Below, one piece after another: positions 9,590 to 16,936 of a stretch of 64,000 bases of DNA (the stretch's first letter is position 1; each line of letters begins with the position of its first letter). Source of the stretch: Melioribacteraceae bacterium (GTDB lineage: Bacteria > Bacteroidota > Ignavibacteria > Ignavibacteriales > Melioribacteraceae); the NCBI GenBank assembly GCA_030584085.1, contig CP129490.1, positions 496,001-560,000 of the forward strand, given 5' to 3'. Below the pieces are notes generated by a model. The model saw only the letters and a program-made list of their open reading frames with translations. It searched no databases and was not told where the DNA came from. The position numbers and the translations under genes were made by a program.

Positions 9590-10726
9590 TTATTTCTCGT
9601 AGGTAAGCAGCTCCGTCAACTGGTTATAAACGGAACGTAAAAACCCTATAAAAGCTAAACCCCAGGCAGCTAAAGCAATGTATATAAAATATTCTGGTAT
9701 TTGGTTTAAAAAACTCATGTCCATAGCTTCAGCCATGCGGTAAGTACCGGCTGTGTACATTCCCAAAGGAAACACAGCACCCCAGTATAAAGGATCGTAT
9801 TTTAAAGGAAAGCGTTTATAACCATGCCTCCAAACCGCCAAAATAAATAACATCGGAATCCACCATGTGCCTGTTACCCAGTAAAAAATTGTAAACCCCT
9901 TCAGAAAGGGTTGAATTGAAACCAAAAACGGAGCGTGGTCGATACTTAGAATCAATAGAGAGCCGGCTAAAGTAGAAATTGCCATTGCACCCATATTGAT
10001 CCAATAAGGCGGTGAAAGGTCGGCAGGTGAAAACCTGAAAAAAGTATATCGGTAAAAGATTAACGAAATCATCCAAATATACAACATTCCACCCCAAAGC
10101 CACATGCAAAGAGCAAAGAAGTTCATTTGCAATTTGTAAGGTTGCTCAAGTTTTACCGCTATAAGTGCACTTAATACGGCAATTGATTGGGTAGCAACTA
10201 CCGCTAATAGCCAGGCACCGGTTATACCTTTGTCTAATGTCGGTTTATTTTCTTTTACTGTAAAAGCAGTAAAAATTGTATAGTTGAGTATAATCCAAAG
10301 TATAATCCCGATCAACCAAAATATAAATGCAGTGTAATAATCTTGCTTTATTACTACAAACTGGCTGCCGAGAATGCACGACCCTGCTACTATTGTAAAA
10401 AATCCGGGTCCAAGCTGATGATCTATGAGATCGCTAATATATTTCTTGAAATCATAAATAATTCGTAGTAATGAAAAAAAACACAATGAAATATAAAACC
10501 AGAGGTTTAACCAGAATAACACGTATGCAATTGTTTTTAATTCGAGTAGATAACATGAGATGGAAACTATTCCGGTAGACATCACCATTGCGAAATATGC
10601 CGGATGTAATTTCTTCGCAAGATTCGGGATGCGGGATAGAAAACTTGTTATTTGAATGTTTTTCAATCTATTCGATAAAGTTTTTGAATTGATAAGAAAT
10701 TTAACAGCAACGACAACAACTATCAA
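9590..10726 (-). CDS. TehA/SLAC1-family anion channel or transporter
   Basis: Integral membrane protein of the tellurite-resistance/dicarboxylate transporter (SLAC1-like) family, 378 residues with ten predicted helices. The family opening LHPAYFAMVMSTGIVSI is present near residue 40, and the pseudo-repeat of helix pairs continues to the end (PLYWGAVFPLGMYTAGTYRMAE). In this family the pore conducts small anions such as nitrate, chloride or organic acids. Placement next to nitrate and NO genes suggests an anion role, but the substrate is unproven. The start is uncertain: the first ATG lies inside TM1, so a TTG must be used. The TTG at 10726 follows a stop codon by one codon, and another TTG lies at residue 21. 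Confidence 0.8.
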   Translation of the reverse strand: MIVVVVAVKFLINSKTLSNRLKNIQITSFLSRIPNLAKKLHPAYFAMVMSTGIVSISCYLLELKTIAYVLFWLNLWFYISLCFFSLLRIIYDFKKYISDLIDHQLGPGFFTIVAGSCILGSQFVVIKQDYYTAFIFWLIGIILWIILNYTIFTAFTVKENKPTLDKGITGAWLLAVVATQSIAVLSALIAVKLEQPYKLQMNFFALCMWLWGGMLYIWMISLIFYRYTFFRFSPADLSPPYWINMGAMAISTLAGSLLILSIDHAPFLVSIQPFLKGFTIFYWVTGTWWIPMLFILAVWRHGYKRFPLKYDPLYWGAVFPLGMYTAGTYRMAEAMDMSFLNQIPEYFIYIALAAWGLAFIGFLRSVYNQLTELLTYEK

Positions 10727-10796
10727 TTGTTATTACAATTTTTATTGCAAGTTCCGGTAAATTTATTGTGTATATAAAACAACAAAAAGAATCGTT

Positions 10797-11540
10797 ATGA
10801 ACATAATAATAGAAAATAGAAGTAAAATAAGAGACATTGTAAAAGAATATTATTCAACTTCAAAAGTTTTTAAAAAATACGGTATTGATTTTTATTGTGG
10901 AGGAAATAAAACTCTGGAAGAGGTGTCGATCTTTAATAAAATTTCTCTCGAACAATTGAAAAATGAATTAACCGATCAAATCATTCAAGCAAATCCGGTT
11001 GACAATTCTAATTTTAAGCATTGGTCAACAGGTTTTCTAACAGATTTTATAATCCGTGTCCATCATAATTATATTAAGAGTAATGTAGCTGTAATTACGG
11101 AGCATATTGACAAATCGGTTAAAAAATGCAAAAAGGATTATCAAAGATTTATAACCATTAAAACGTTATTTGAAGAAATAGCTGATGAACTATTAAGTCA
11201 TTTGACCAAAGAAGAAGAAGAATTATTCCCGTATATAAAAGAATTGTCTTTTGCTGTAGAGAATAAACTGGCTCTTAACCGGTTAGAATTCGGTATTATA
11301 AAAAACCCTGTTCGTGTAATGGAATTTGAACATGAAAATACAACTAATATACTTAAACAAATAAGAAAGACGAGTCAAGATTTTTCGATAGATAATTTAG
11401 CTTGCGATGAAGGTAAGAAAGTATACAGAAAGCTAATTGAATTTGAAGAAAATATGCAGCAACATGTTCATCTTGAAAATAATATTTTATTTCCAAAAGT
11501 AATAGAACTTGAAAAAATATTAAATGAGGATTCCAAATGA
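10797..11540 (+). CDS. ric: RIC-type di-iron iron-sulfur cluster repair protein (first copy)
   Basis: Cytoplasmic di-iron protein of the RIC (YtfE/ScdA/DnrN) family that helps repair Fe-S clusters damaged by nitric oxide or oxidants. The 247 residues contain an N-terminal DUF542 domain (KIRDIVKEYYSTSKVFKKYGIDF), then a hemerythrin-like four-helix domain with iron-ligand motifs RVHHNY, HLTKEEEELFPY, EFEHEN and HVHLENNILFP. The N-terminal motif is YCGG rather than the usual CCGG, so one cysteine of the pair is lost here. It heads a + strand cluster divergent from the anion channel and overlaps the next gene by four bases (ATGA). A second copy lies at 18371. Confidence 0.92.
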   Translation: MNIIIENRSKIRDIVKEYYSTSKVFKKYGIDFYCGGNKTLEEVSIFNKISLEQLKNELTDQIIQANPVDNSNFKHWSTGFLTDFIIRVHHNYIKSNVAVITEHIDKSVKKCKKDYQRFITIKTLFEEIADELLSHLTKEEEELFPYIKELSFAVENKLALNRLEFGIIKNPVRVMEFEHENTTNILKQIRKTSQDFSIDNLACDEGKKVYRKLIEFEENMQQHVHLENNILFPKVIELEKILNEDSK

Positions 11541-12184
11541 GTAATATTAATAAAGGTATAAAAGACGACCCGATAAGAAGATTTGTTGAAAAAGATTCCG
11601 GTGAAGAGATGTCGCCATTCGATCCGCCCGATGCTTTTGATCCGCAAAACATTGAACCTGTTCCTTACGAAGAACTTCACCCGTTTCTTAAAAAGCTTGC
11701 GGATGAACACACCGCATTCTCCGACGTTTTGAGCGGATTTGAAGAAGCATTAATCAAATGGCGTGAAAACAATTGGCAGTTTGATGAAGAAATAGACGAA
11801 AAATTTAAAAACTTCTTCGAGTTTATTGATGAGAAAGTTCCGGCGCACAATCAAAAAGAAGAAAAAGATTTATTTCCTCTATTGAACAAAAAACTTATTG
11901 AGATAGGCGAGCACAATTCGAAAGATTCTTCTCTAACCGGAATAAGTATTATGGAAGATGAACATATAAAAGTAGCACAGGCTGCAGCTATTGTTTTTAA
12001 CTTCTTGGGATTGGGTTCTCGTTTTCCGGATCAACGTTCAAAAGAGATAACGTTTGAAGCTGCTTTCGATCAAGCTATTGCAATTATCGAGACTATGAAA
12101 CTGCACATTTTCAGAGAAGAAAATATTCTCTTTTCCCAGGCTATGAAATTGTTTGATAAGAATGAATTCGATGCATTAAAATGA
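11537..12184 (+). CDS. Hemerythrin-like HHE domain protein
   Basis: Soluble 215-residue protein with hemerythrin-type iron-ligand motifs: LADEHTAF, PAHNQKEEKDLFP, MEDEHIKVA and HIFREENILF. These predict an O2- or NO-reactive di-iron centre. An N-terminal stretch of about 45 residues rich in Pro and Asp (SPFDPPDAFDPQN) precedes the bundle and may be unstructured. It overlaps the preceding RIC gene by four bases, so the two are probably translationally coupled and act in the same NO or oxygen response. The following Rrf2 regulator starts 19 bases later. The exact reaction is not known for this subgroup. Confidence 0.85.
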   Translation: MSNINKGIKDDPIRRFVEKDSGEEMSPFDPPDAFDPQNIEPVPYEELHPFLKKLADEHTAFSDVLSGFEEALIKWRENNWQFDEEIDEKFKNFFEFIDEKVPAHNQKEEKDLFPLLNKKLIEIGEHNSKDSSLTGISIMEDEHIKVAQAAAIVFNFLGLGSRFPDQRSKEITFEAAFDQAIAIIETMKLHIFREENILFSQAMKLFDKNEFDALK

Positions 12185-12203
12185 ATTTGAAGGAAGGTTA
12201 ACT

Positions 12204-12620
12204 ATGTTTTTTCAGAAAAATATTACATACGGTATAAAAGCGGTACTTTATCTCTCTAGATTTGACGATAATGAAATTCGTTCCTCGAAGGATATTTCCC
12301 ATGCCTTACATATTCCAAAAGAATTCACTTCAAAAGTGCTCCAATCACTAACTAAAAGCGGAATTATCTATTCTCAGAGAGGGAAAGGAGGCGGGTTTCG
12401 TTTAGCAAGAGATCCTGCGAATATAAGAATCATTGATGTGATTTTTGAACTTAACAAAGCAGCGGACTTAAAATTGTGCCTTTTCGGTTTTAAGGAATGT
12501 AAATTTGGGGGAAAATGCCCAATGCATGACTCGTTGGATAAAGTTAGAGATGAATTTTGCGATATTATACATAATCATAGCGTCAAAGAGTTACTCACTT
12601 CAGGTTGGTTTAGGTTTTAG
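12204..12620 (+). CDS. Rrf2-family Fe-S transcriptional regulator, NsrR/IscR-like
   Basis: DNA-binding repressor of the Rrf2 family (138 residues). A winged helix covers about residues 1-65, with a recognition region at PKEFTSKVLQSLTKSGII and wing RGKGGGFRLARDP. It is followed by three cysteines, C-x6-C-x5-C (CLFGFKECKFGGKC), the Fe-S cluster ligands in NsrR and IscR. NsrR senses nitric oxide through this cluster, and the location directly behind RIC and hemerythrin genes fits an NO sensor that controls them. Assignment to NsrR rather than IscR or another Rrf2 type is by context. It has a good AGGAAGG ribosome site. The 163-base gap after it separates the Crp/Fnr gene. Confidence 0.87.
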   Translation: MFFQKNITYGIKAVLYLSRFDDNEIRSSKDISHALHIPKEFTSKVLQSLTKSGIIYSQRGKGGGFRLARDPANIRIIDVIFELNKAADLKLCLFGFKECKFGGKCPMHDSLDKVRDEFCDIIHNHSVKELLTSGWFRF

Positions 12621-12783
12621 AAATACTTTAGCAACTCATCTTTCGTGGATTTTTTATTTAGCAACGATATGGAAAAAACGGTTACTCTCATGTGAATCAG
12701 ACTTTAGTTGAAATCGTTTATTAAAAGAATCCACAATTTATTTATCTTATACTCTTTTAACTCACTCGACCCCGTAAATACAG

Positions 12784-13476
12784 ATGGAAAAAATAGATCA
12801 AAAATCGACATTAAAATCTATCCCGGTTTTTTCGGAACTTTCTATTGAACAGTTAAGAGAAATTTCTGAAATAGGTTCAATTCATAAATATTCAAAGGGC
12901 GAAAATTTATTCAGAGCCGGAGATTATTACCGCGGCTTTTATATTCTGCTTAAAGGAATAGTAAAAGTCTACGACCTAAACAAAGAAGGCAAAGAAACAG
13001 TGATTCATATTATTAAGCCTGTCAATGTATTCGCGGATATCCCTTTGTTTGAAGGTAAAAATTACCCGGTTAGCGCAGATGCAATTGAAGATAGTATTGC
13101 TTTATTTATACCGAAAGAAGAATTTATTAATCTTATAATGAACAATCCGGAAATATCCCTTAAAATGTTGGCGGGATTTGCAAAACGTATGAAGTCGTTA
13201 GTCAAACAAATTGAAGACCTTTCATCAAAAGAAGTAATTAACAGGCTGGCAAAATATATAATAAAAGAAGTGAAAAAAAGCGGAACAGAAAACCTGCCCG
13301 AACCTTTCATAAAATTAGCTGCTCCTAAGTCTGTAATAGCCTCTTACATAGGTACAATAACCGAAACATTTTCAAGAACTTTAAATAAACTTCAAAGTGA
13401 AAAAATTATACGGGTACAGGGCAAAAAAATATTTATTAATAATTTATCCGAGCTAAAAAAACTTGCTGACAATTAG
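12784..13476 (+). CDS. Crp/Fnr-family regulator without cysteines (Dnr/NnrR type)
   Basis: Transcription factor of 230 residues: an N-terminal cyclic-nucleotide-type beta barrel (about 10-125), a dimerisation helix (about 130-150) and a C-terminal winged helix (155-225). The recognition helix reads TETFSRTL, with the Glu-x2-Ser-Arg arrangement that in Fnr contacts TTGAT-like half-sites. The protein has no cysteine at all, so it cannot carry the oxygen-sensing 4Fe-4S cluster of Fnr. It better fits the Dnr/NnrR branch that responds to NO. The first CTGACTTAAGTCAA operator lies 32 bases after its stop codon, upstream of the DUF2249 operon. I infer it binds all three copies of that operator. Confidence 0.88.
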   Translation: MEKIDQKSTLKSIPVFSELSIEQLREISEIGSIHKYSKGENLFRAGDYYRGFYILLKGIVKVYDLNKEGKETVIHIIKPVNVFADIPLFEGKNYPVSADAIEDSIALFIPKEEFINLIMNNPEISLKMLAGFAKRMKSLVKQIEDLSSKEVINRLAKYIIKEVKKSGTENLPEPFIKLAAPKSVIASYIGTITETFSRTLNKLQSEKIIRVQGKKIFINNLSELKKLADN

Positions 13477-13507
13477 ACTTATTCCTTTTCAATAAAAATG
13501 TAATAAA

Positions 13508-13521
13508 CTGACTTAAGTCAA
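13508..13521. promoter_or_regulatory. Fnr/Dnr-type operator 1, before the DUF2249 operon
   Basis: CTGACTTAAGTCAA is a near-perfect 14-bp palindrome; only the outermost C/A pair breaks symmetry. It resembles TTGAT-N4-ATCAA Fnr-family sites with T to C changes. The identical 14-mer occurs at 23299 and 32914. Its centre (13514.5) lies 29.5 bp before a TATATT -10-like element, the geometry of class II activation (-41.5). Confidence 0.85.
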
Positions 13522-13543
13522 AGAACGCGATAACAATCCGCAT

Positions 13544-13551
13544 TATATTGC
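13544..13551 (+). promoter_or_regulatory. Predicted -10/-7 element of the DUF2249 operon promoter
   Basis: TATATTGC begins 29.5 bp after the centre of operator 1, matching the two other operator-promoter pairs exactly. Transcription would begin near 13557, giving a leader of about 36 bases before ATG 13593, which has a GGAGG ribosome site. Confidence 0.6.
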
Positions 13552-13592
13552 TTCCATTAATTCAAAAGCACTGTAATAAAATGGAGGTATAA

Positions 13593-13826
13593 ATGCCAAA
13601 TCAACTTGATATTCGTTCGGTTCAACCAAGAGAAAAACACCCGACAATCTTCAAAACCTTTGATGAATTAAATGCAGGCGAAACATTTCAATTAATTAAC
13701 GATCACGACCCGATGCCGCTTTATTACCAGTTTCAAGCGGAAAGACCGGAGCAGTTCGGATGGGAATATGTTGAACAAGGTCCCGAAGTATGGCGGGTTA
13801 ATATTTCAAAAAAGGGGTTAACGTAA
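13593..13826 (+). CDS. DUF2249 single-domain protein
   Basis: Small soluble protein of 77 residues that is essentially one DUF2249 domain: LDIRSVQPREKHPTIFKTFDEL followed by the signature HDPMPLYYQF and a C-terminal WEYVEQGPEVWRVNI. The DUF2249 fold resembles SirA/TusA-like small domains, and its members often sit in NO-response or denitrification loci; the biochemical role is not established. It is the first gene of the operon behind operator 1, has a strong GGAGG ribosome site and ends 12 bases before a larger DUF1858-DUF2249 protein carrying the same domain twice. Confidence 0.85.
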   Translation: MPNQLDIRSVQPREKHPTIFKTFDELNAGETFQLINDHDPMPLYYQFQAERPEQFGWEYVEQGPEVWRVNISKKGLT

Positions 13827-13838
13827 GGGTGAATTATA

Positions 13839-14657
13839 ATGATTACCAAAGAAATGAGGGTATCTCACGTCTTACAACAGTATCCCGATACTCTCGAAAT
13901 ATTTATTAAAGCGAGTCCGCACTTTTCGAAATTAAAAAATAAAATTTTACGGAAAGCTTTAGCGGGGCGGGTTACCGTGGAACAAGCCGCTAAAATTGGC
14001 GGCGTTGACTTGTATAACTTTTTGTTTGAATTAAATAAGGCTATTAACCAATTACCGGATAATTTTGAAAAGATGATGAACAGACCTAAACAAGAAGAAG
14101 AGTTGGGAACGAATAAACCTGAATTCTTGATAAACGCTGAAAGAGGGAAAATAAAAGAACTTGATGTAAGACCTATTATCGATGAAGGAAAAGACCCGCT
14201 CTCGACAATAATGAACTTTGTAAAAAATATTGCCGATGACGAAATATTTCTGTTAATCAATTCATTCGAACCTCTACCGTTATACACTGTTCTCGGGAAC
14301 AAAGGATTTGAACATTTTACCGAAAAGGTGGATAACACATTCAAAGTTTACTTTTATAAAACCGGTAAAGAGCATGGTATAAAAGAAGATAAAGCAAATC
14401 AAATCGATGATACGTTCGCAATTAATTTATCGGGTTACGAAAACGTGATTGAAATAAATGTAAGAGAGCTTCCTCCACCGGAACCAATGATGAAAGTGTT
14501 TGAAACATTACCGCGGGTAGATGAAAATACTCTTTTGCTTGTACATCATCACCGCGAACCGTTGATGCTTTATCCCAAACTTGAAGAACGAGGATACCGG
14601 GCGCAGTCAAATAAAATTGAAGAAAATTATTACAAGGTATTTATTGTAAAGAAATGA
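13839..14657 (+). CDS. DUF1858-DUF2249-DUF2249 fusion protein
   Basis: Soluble 272-residue protein in three parts. Residues about 1-70 look like a DUF1858 helical domain (TKEMRVSHVLQQYPDTLEIF, then EQAAKIGGVDLYNFL). Residues about 105-185 form one DUF2249 unit (KELDVRPI...NSFEPLPLYTVL). Residues about 200-272 form another (EINVRELPPPEPMMKVFETL...HHREPLMLYPKL). DUF1858 occurs with hemerythrin/RIC-type and NO-response proteins. With the preceding single-domain protein, three DUF2249 units are made from adjacent genes. The role is unknown; a sulfur- or metal-handling helper for the following membrane proteins is only a guess from context. Confidence 0.8.
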   Translation: MITKEMRVSHVLQQYPDTLEIFIKASPHFSKLKNKILRKALAGRVTVEQAAKIGGVDLYNFLFELNKAINQLPDNFEKMMNRPKQEEELGTNKPEFLINAERGKIKELDVRPIIDEGKDPLSTIMNFVKNIADDEIFLLINSFEPLPLYTVLGNKGFEHFTEKVDNTFKVYFYKTGKEHGIKEDKANQIDDTFAINLSGYENVIEINVRELPPPEPMMKVFETLPRVDENTLLLVHHHREPLMLYPKLEERGYRAQSNKIEENYYKVFIVKK

Positions 14658-14660
14658 GAA

Positions 14661-15926
14661 ATGATTAACACAAATTCCATAGCGTCTTCGTATTCGCCCC
14701 CTATTAAAATAGTAATAAAATATATGGGAACCGCGGTTCTTGCTTTTGTGCTTCTTACATTTTTACAACTTCTGGAATACGAAACCATAACCGGTCATCA
14801 TTTTCAACCTAAAATACTTGCACTTACACACATTGCTACCCTGGGCTGGATAACAATGATAATTTTCGGCGCACTGTTTCAGCTTGTACCGGTTGTACTC
14901 GAGGTTAAACTATTCAGCGAAGTTCTTGCCGAAATTCAGTATTGGATTTATTTAATCGGTGCTGCCGGACTAGTATATGGTTTTTGGGTTTTCGATAGTA
15001 AGAATTTTATAATGCCCTCGGCAATTGTTCTTAATGCTGCTATGTTAATCTTTGCGTTCAATATGATAATGACATTTATAAGAGTTAAGAAATGGAATAT
15101 TACAGGCTACTATCTTGCGGCTGCCGTGTTCTATCTTATCGTTACTGCCGTAGCCGGCTTGCTTTTAAGTATAAACCTTTATACGCCGTATATAAAAATT
15201 AATCACTTGCAATACTTGAATTTACACGCTCACATTGCGTTTGTAGGCTGGGTTTCCTTTGTAGTTATGGGAGTTACATATAAATTAATTCCTATGTTTA
15301 CGCTTTCTCATAAATATTCTACCAAATCTGCTTTAGGGGCTTTTGTTTTAATTAACACAGGACTGCTCGGAATTTCGACGGCTATGCATTACGAAAATAC
15401 TACGATCTTCTTTTACTTCTTTGTAATCTTAATTGCTGTAGGAATATTTTTATTTCTTTACCAGGTTTACATGATTTTTAAGAACAGGGTAAGAAGAAAA
15501 CTCGATGTGGGGCTCGAGCTTTCTGTCGCGGCATTTATTTTTTTCGGTATCAGTACTTTAACCGGACTTATCACTGGGGTTGGAAATTTAAGTGATGTAA
15601 GAAACCTAAGTTTAATCTACGGGTACCTAATTGTGTTCGGTTACTTGTCGATGTTAATAATCGGGCAGCTTCATAAAATATTGCCTTTTCTAAGATGGTA
15701 TCATAAGTACAGCAGCAAAGCTGGTAAGGAAAATGTACCTATGCTGAAAGATATGTACAGCGAAAAAGTAGGTTATTCAATACTTTATCTTATGCTTTCC
15801 GGTATGGCGGTGTTAACTATTTCATTTATACTCGATATTCAAATCGGGGTATTAATTGCATTTATATTGTTTTTCACCGCTTCAATTCTGTTTATGATTA
15901 ATATGATAACGGTACTTAGAAGATAG
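14661..15926 (+). CDS. 12-TM heme-copper oxidase subunit I/NnrS-like protein with threefold repeat
   Basis: Integral membrane protein of 421 residues with 12 predicted helices. A motif HIATLGW...FGALFQLVP (TM2) recurs as HAHIAFVGW...MGVTYKLIP (TM6) and YLIVFGYLS...IGQLHKILP (TM10), that is one motif per four helices. This threefold arrangement is how subunit I of heme-copper oxidases and NnrS-type proteins are built, and the TM histidines could bind heme. I cannot recognise the complete set of heme plus copper or iron ligands of a true oxidase or NO reductase, so catalysis is not claimed. It sits inside the operon controlled by operator 1, so a role in NO or nitrite metabolism is likely. Confidence 0.7.
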   Translation: MINTNSIASSYSPPIKIVIKYMGTAVLAFVLLTFLQLLEYETITGHHFQPKILALTHIATLGWITMIIFGALFQLVPVVLEVKLFSEVLAEIQYWIYLIGAAGLVYGFWVFDSKNFIMPSAIVLNAAMLIFAFNMIMTFIRVKKWNITGYYLAAAVFYLIVTAVAGLLLSINLYTPYIKINHLQYLNLHAHIAFVGWVSFVVMGVTYKLIPMFTLSHKYSTKSALGAFVLINTGLLGISTAMHYENTTIFFYFFVILIAVGIFLFLYQVYMIFKNRVRRKLDVGLELSVAAFIFFGISTLTGLITGVGNLSDVRNLSLIYGYLIVFGYLSMLIIGQLHKILPFLRWYHKYSSKAGKENVPMLKDMYSEKVGYSILYLMLSGMAVLTISFILDIQIGVLIAFILFFTASILFMINMITVLRR

Positions 15927-15938
15927 AAAGGAAAAAAG

Positions 15939-16235
15939 ATGGTTACCGAAGAACTAGTTCGTCAAAAACTAAAAAGCGTAATCGATCCCGAAGTTGGTTT
16001 TAATATTGTTGATATGGGTCTAGTTTACGGTATAGATATAAAAGATAAAAAAGTAATTATAACAATGACACTAACAACACCGGGCTGCCCAATGCACGAC
16101 AGCATTACGGAATGGGCGGAAAGAGTTGTAAAACAACTCGACCCGGTAATGGATGTTAAAATCAATCTTGTTTGGGAACCGCAATGGACGCCCGATATGA
16201 TGAGTAATGAAATTAAAGAATTGTTAGGATACTAA
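15939..16235 (+). CDS. MIP18/DUF59-family metal-sulfur cluster assembly protein
   Basis: Soluble 98-residue protein spanning one MIP18 (DUF59) domain: VIDPEVGFNIVDMGLVYGI followed by the characteristic LTTPGCPMHDSITEW with its conserved cysteine, and ending with an INLVWEPQWTPDMMS segment. Relatives (SufT, PaaD, MIP18) help place Fe-S clusters into target proteins. It has a GGAAAA ribosome site and ends one base before the next start codon. In this operon it may service the neighbouring ferredoxin or repair Fe-S proteins alongside RIC. The family call is firm; the client protein is inferred. Confidence 0.9.
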   Translation: MVTEELVRQKLKSVIDPEVGFNIVDMGLVYGIDIKDKKVIITMTLTTPGCPMHDSITEWAERVVKQLDPVMDVKINLVWEPQWTPDMMSNEIKELLGY

Positions 16236-16236
16236 A

Positions 16237-16692
16237 ATGTTTACCACAGTAAGATATTTTGTAAAAACCAGCATAATATTTTTAATCCTCGGAATATCAA
16301 CCGGATTATATATGTCGTTTGCAAAAAATGTTTTTGAAACTGGTTATAGTTATGATTTGGTATCGGCGCATACTCACGTAATCTTAGTTGGTTCGGTAAT
16401 GATGATGATTATGGGCGTTGCATTATGGTTTTTCCCCCGTGCTGAAAAGAAAGACAAGAGATACAATCCCGATTTAATTTTAATTGTGTACTGGATGATG
16501 ACAACGGCAACTGCGCTAAGATTTATTTCGCAAGCAGCATTGTCGTTTTATTTTGTTCGGTGGCTCAATGTTATTGTAACGATTGCCTCCACTTTACAAG
16601 TGATTGCTATGACGCTCTTCTTTTATTCGATGTGGGGAAGAATAAGACCTGTCGGCAGCCAGTATAGAGAAGCGAAAGGAGAAAAATTTTAA
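16237..16692 (+). CDS. 4-TM single-repeat oxidase subunit I-like membrane protein
   Basis: Membrane protein of 151 residues with four predicted helices. Its second helix has AHTHVILVGSVMMMIMGVALWFFP, the same His-x-His...G...MG...P motif found in each four-helix unit of the 421-residue protein two genes upstream. It therefore looks like a one-unit relative of that three-unit protein. The first and third helices (RYFVKTSIIFLILGISTGLY, LILIVYWMMTTATALRF) resemble NorB or cbb3 subunit I pieces. The stop codon overlaps the ferredoxin start at 16692. Heme binding by the two histidines is possible but not shown. Confidence 0.7.
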   Translation: MFTTVRYFVKTSIIFLILGISTGLYMSFAKNVFETGYSYDLVSAHTHVILVGSVMMMIMGVALWFFPRAEKKDKRYNPDLILIVYWMMTTATALRFISQAALSFYFVRWLNVIVTIASTLQVIAMTLFFYSMWGRIRPVGSQYREAKGEKF

Positions 16693-16919
16693 TGATGCTT
16701 ATAACCGATGATTGTATAAATTGCACCGCCTGTGCGGTCGAATGCCCGCGTGATGCGGTATTGGAACCCGGCAAAGAGCGAGATGTAAACGGCATTATAT
16801 TTCCGTCTTTATCGGAGGATCATTATTTTATAGTTACGGAAATTTGTGATGAATGTTCACAGTTGAACGAAATAAAATGTGTCGCAGTTTGTCCAATGAA
16901 TGCAATTGAAGTCAATTAA
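16692..16919 (+). CDS. 2[4Fe-4S] ferredoxin
   Basis: Small soluble electron carrier of 75 residues with eight cysteines for two clusters: CINCTACAVECP at the N terminus and CDECSQLNEIKC-x3-CP in the second half. The long spacer inside the second motif is the YfhL-like type. The ATGATG start overlaps the preceding stop. It is located between the 4-TM protein and an NDH-2-like flavoprotein, so it could pass electrons between flavoenzymes and the membrane components. A ferredoxin of the same layout is encoded at 32476. Confidence 0.92.
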   Translation: MMLITDDCINCTACAVECPRDAVLEPGKERDVNGIIFPSLSEDHYFIVTEICDECSQLNEIKCVAVCPMNAIEVN

Positions 16920-16936
16920 AATCTACCGAGGTTGGA

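Noticed and set aside
14661-16692. Possible NO reductase (NorB)
   Set aside because: Histidines and the threefold repeat are suggestive, but I cannot identify all heme and non-heme iron ligands, so a NorB call is not justified.
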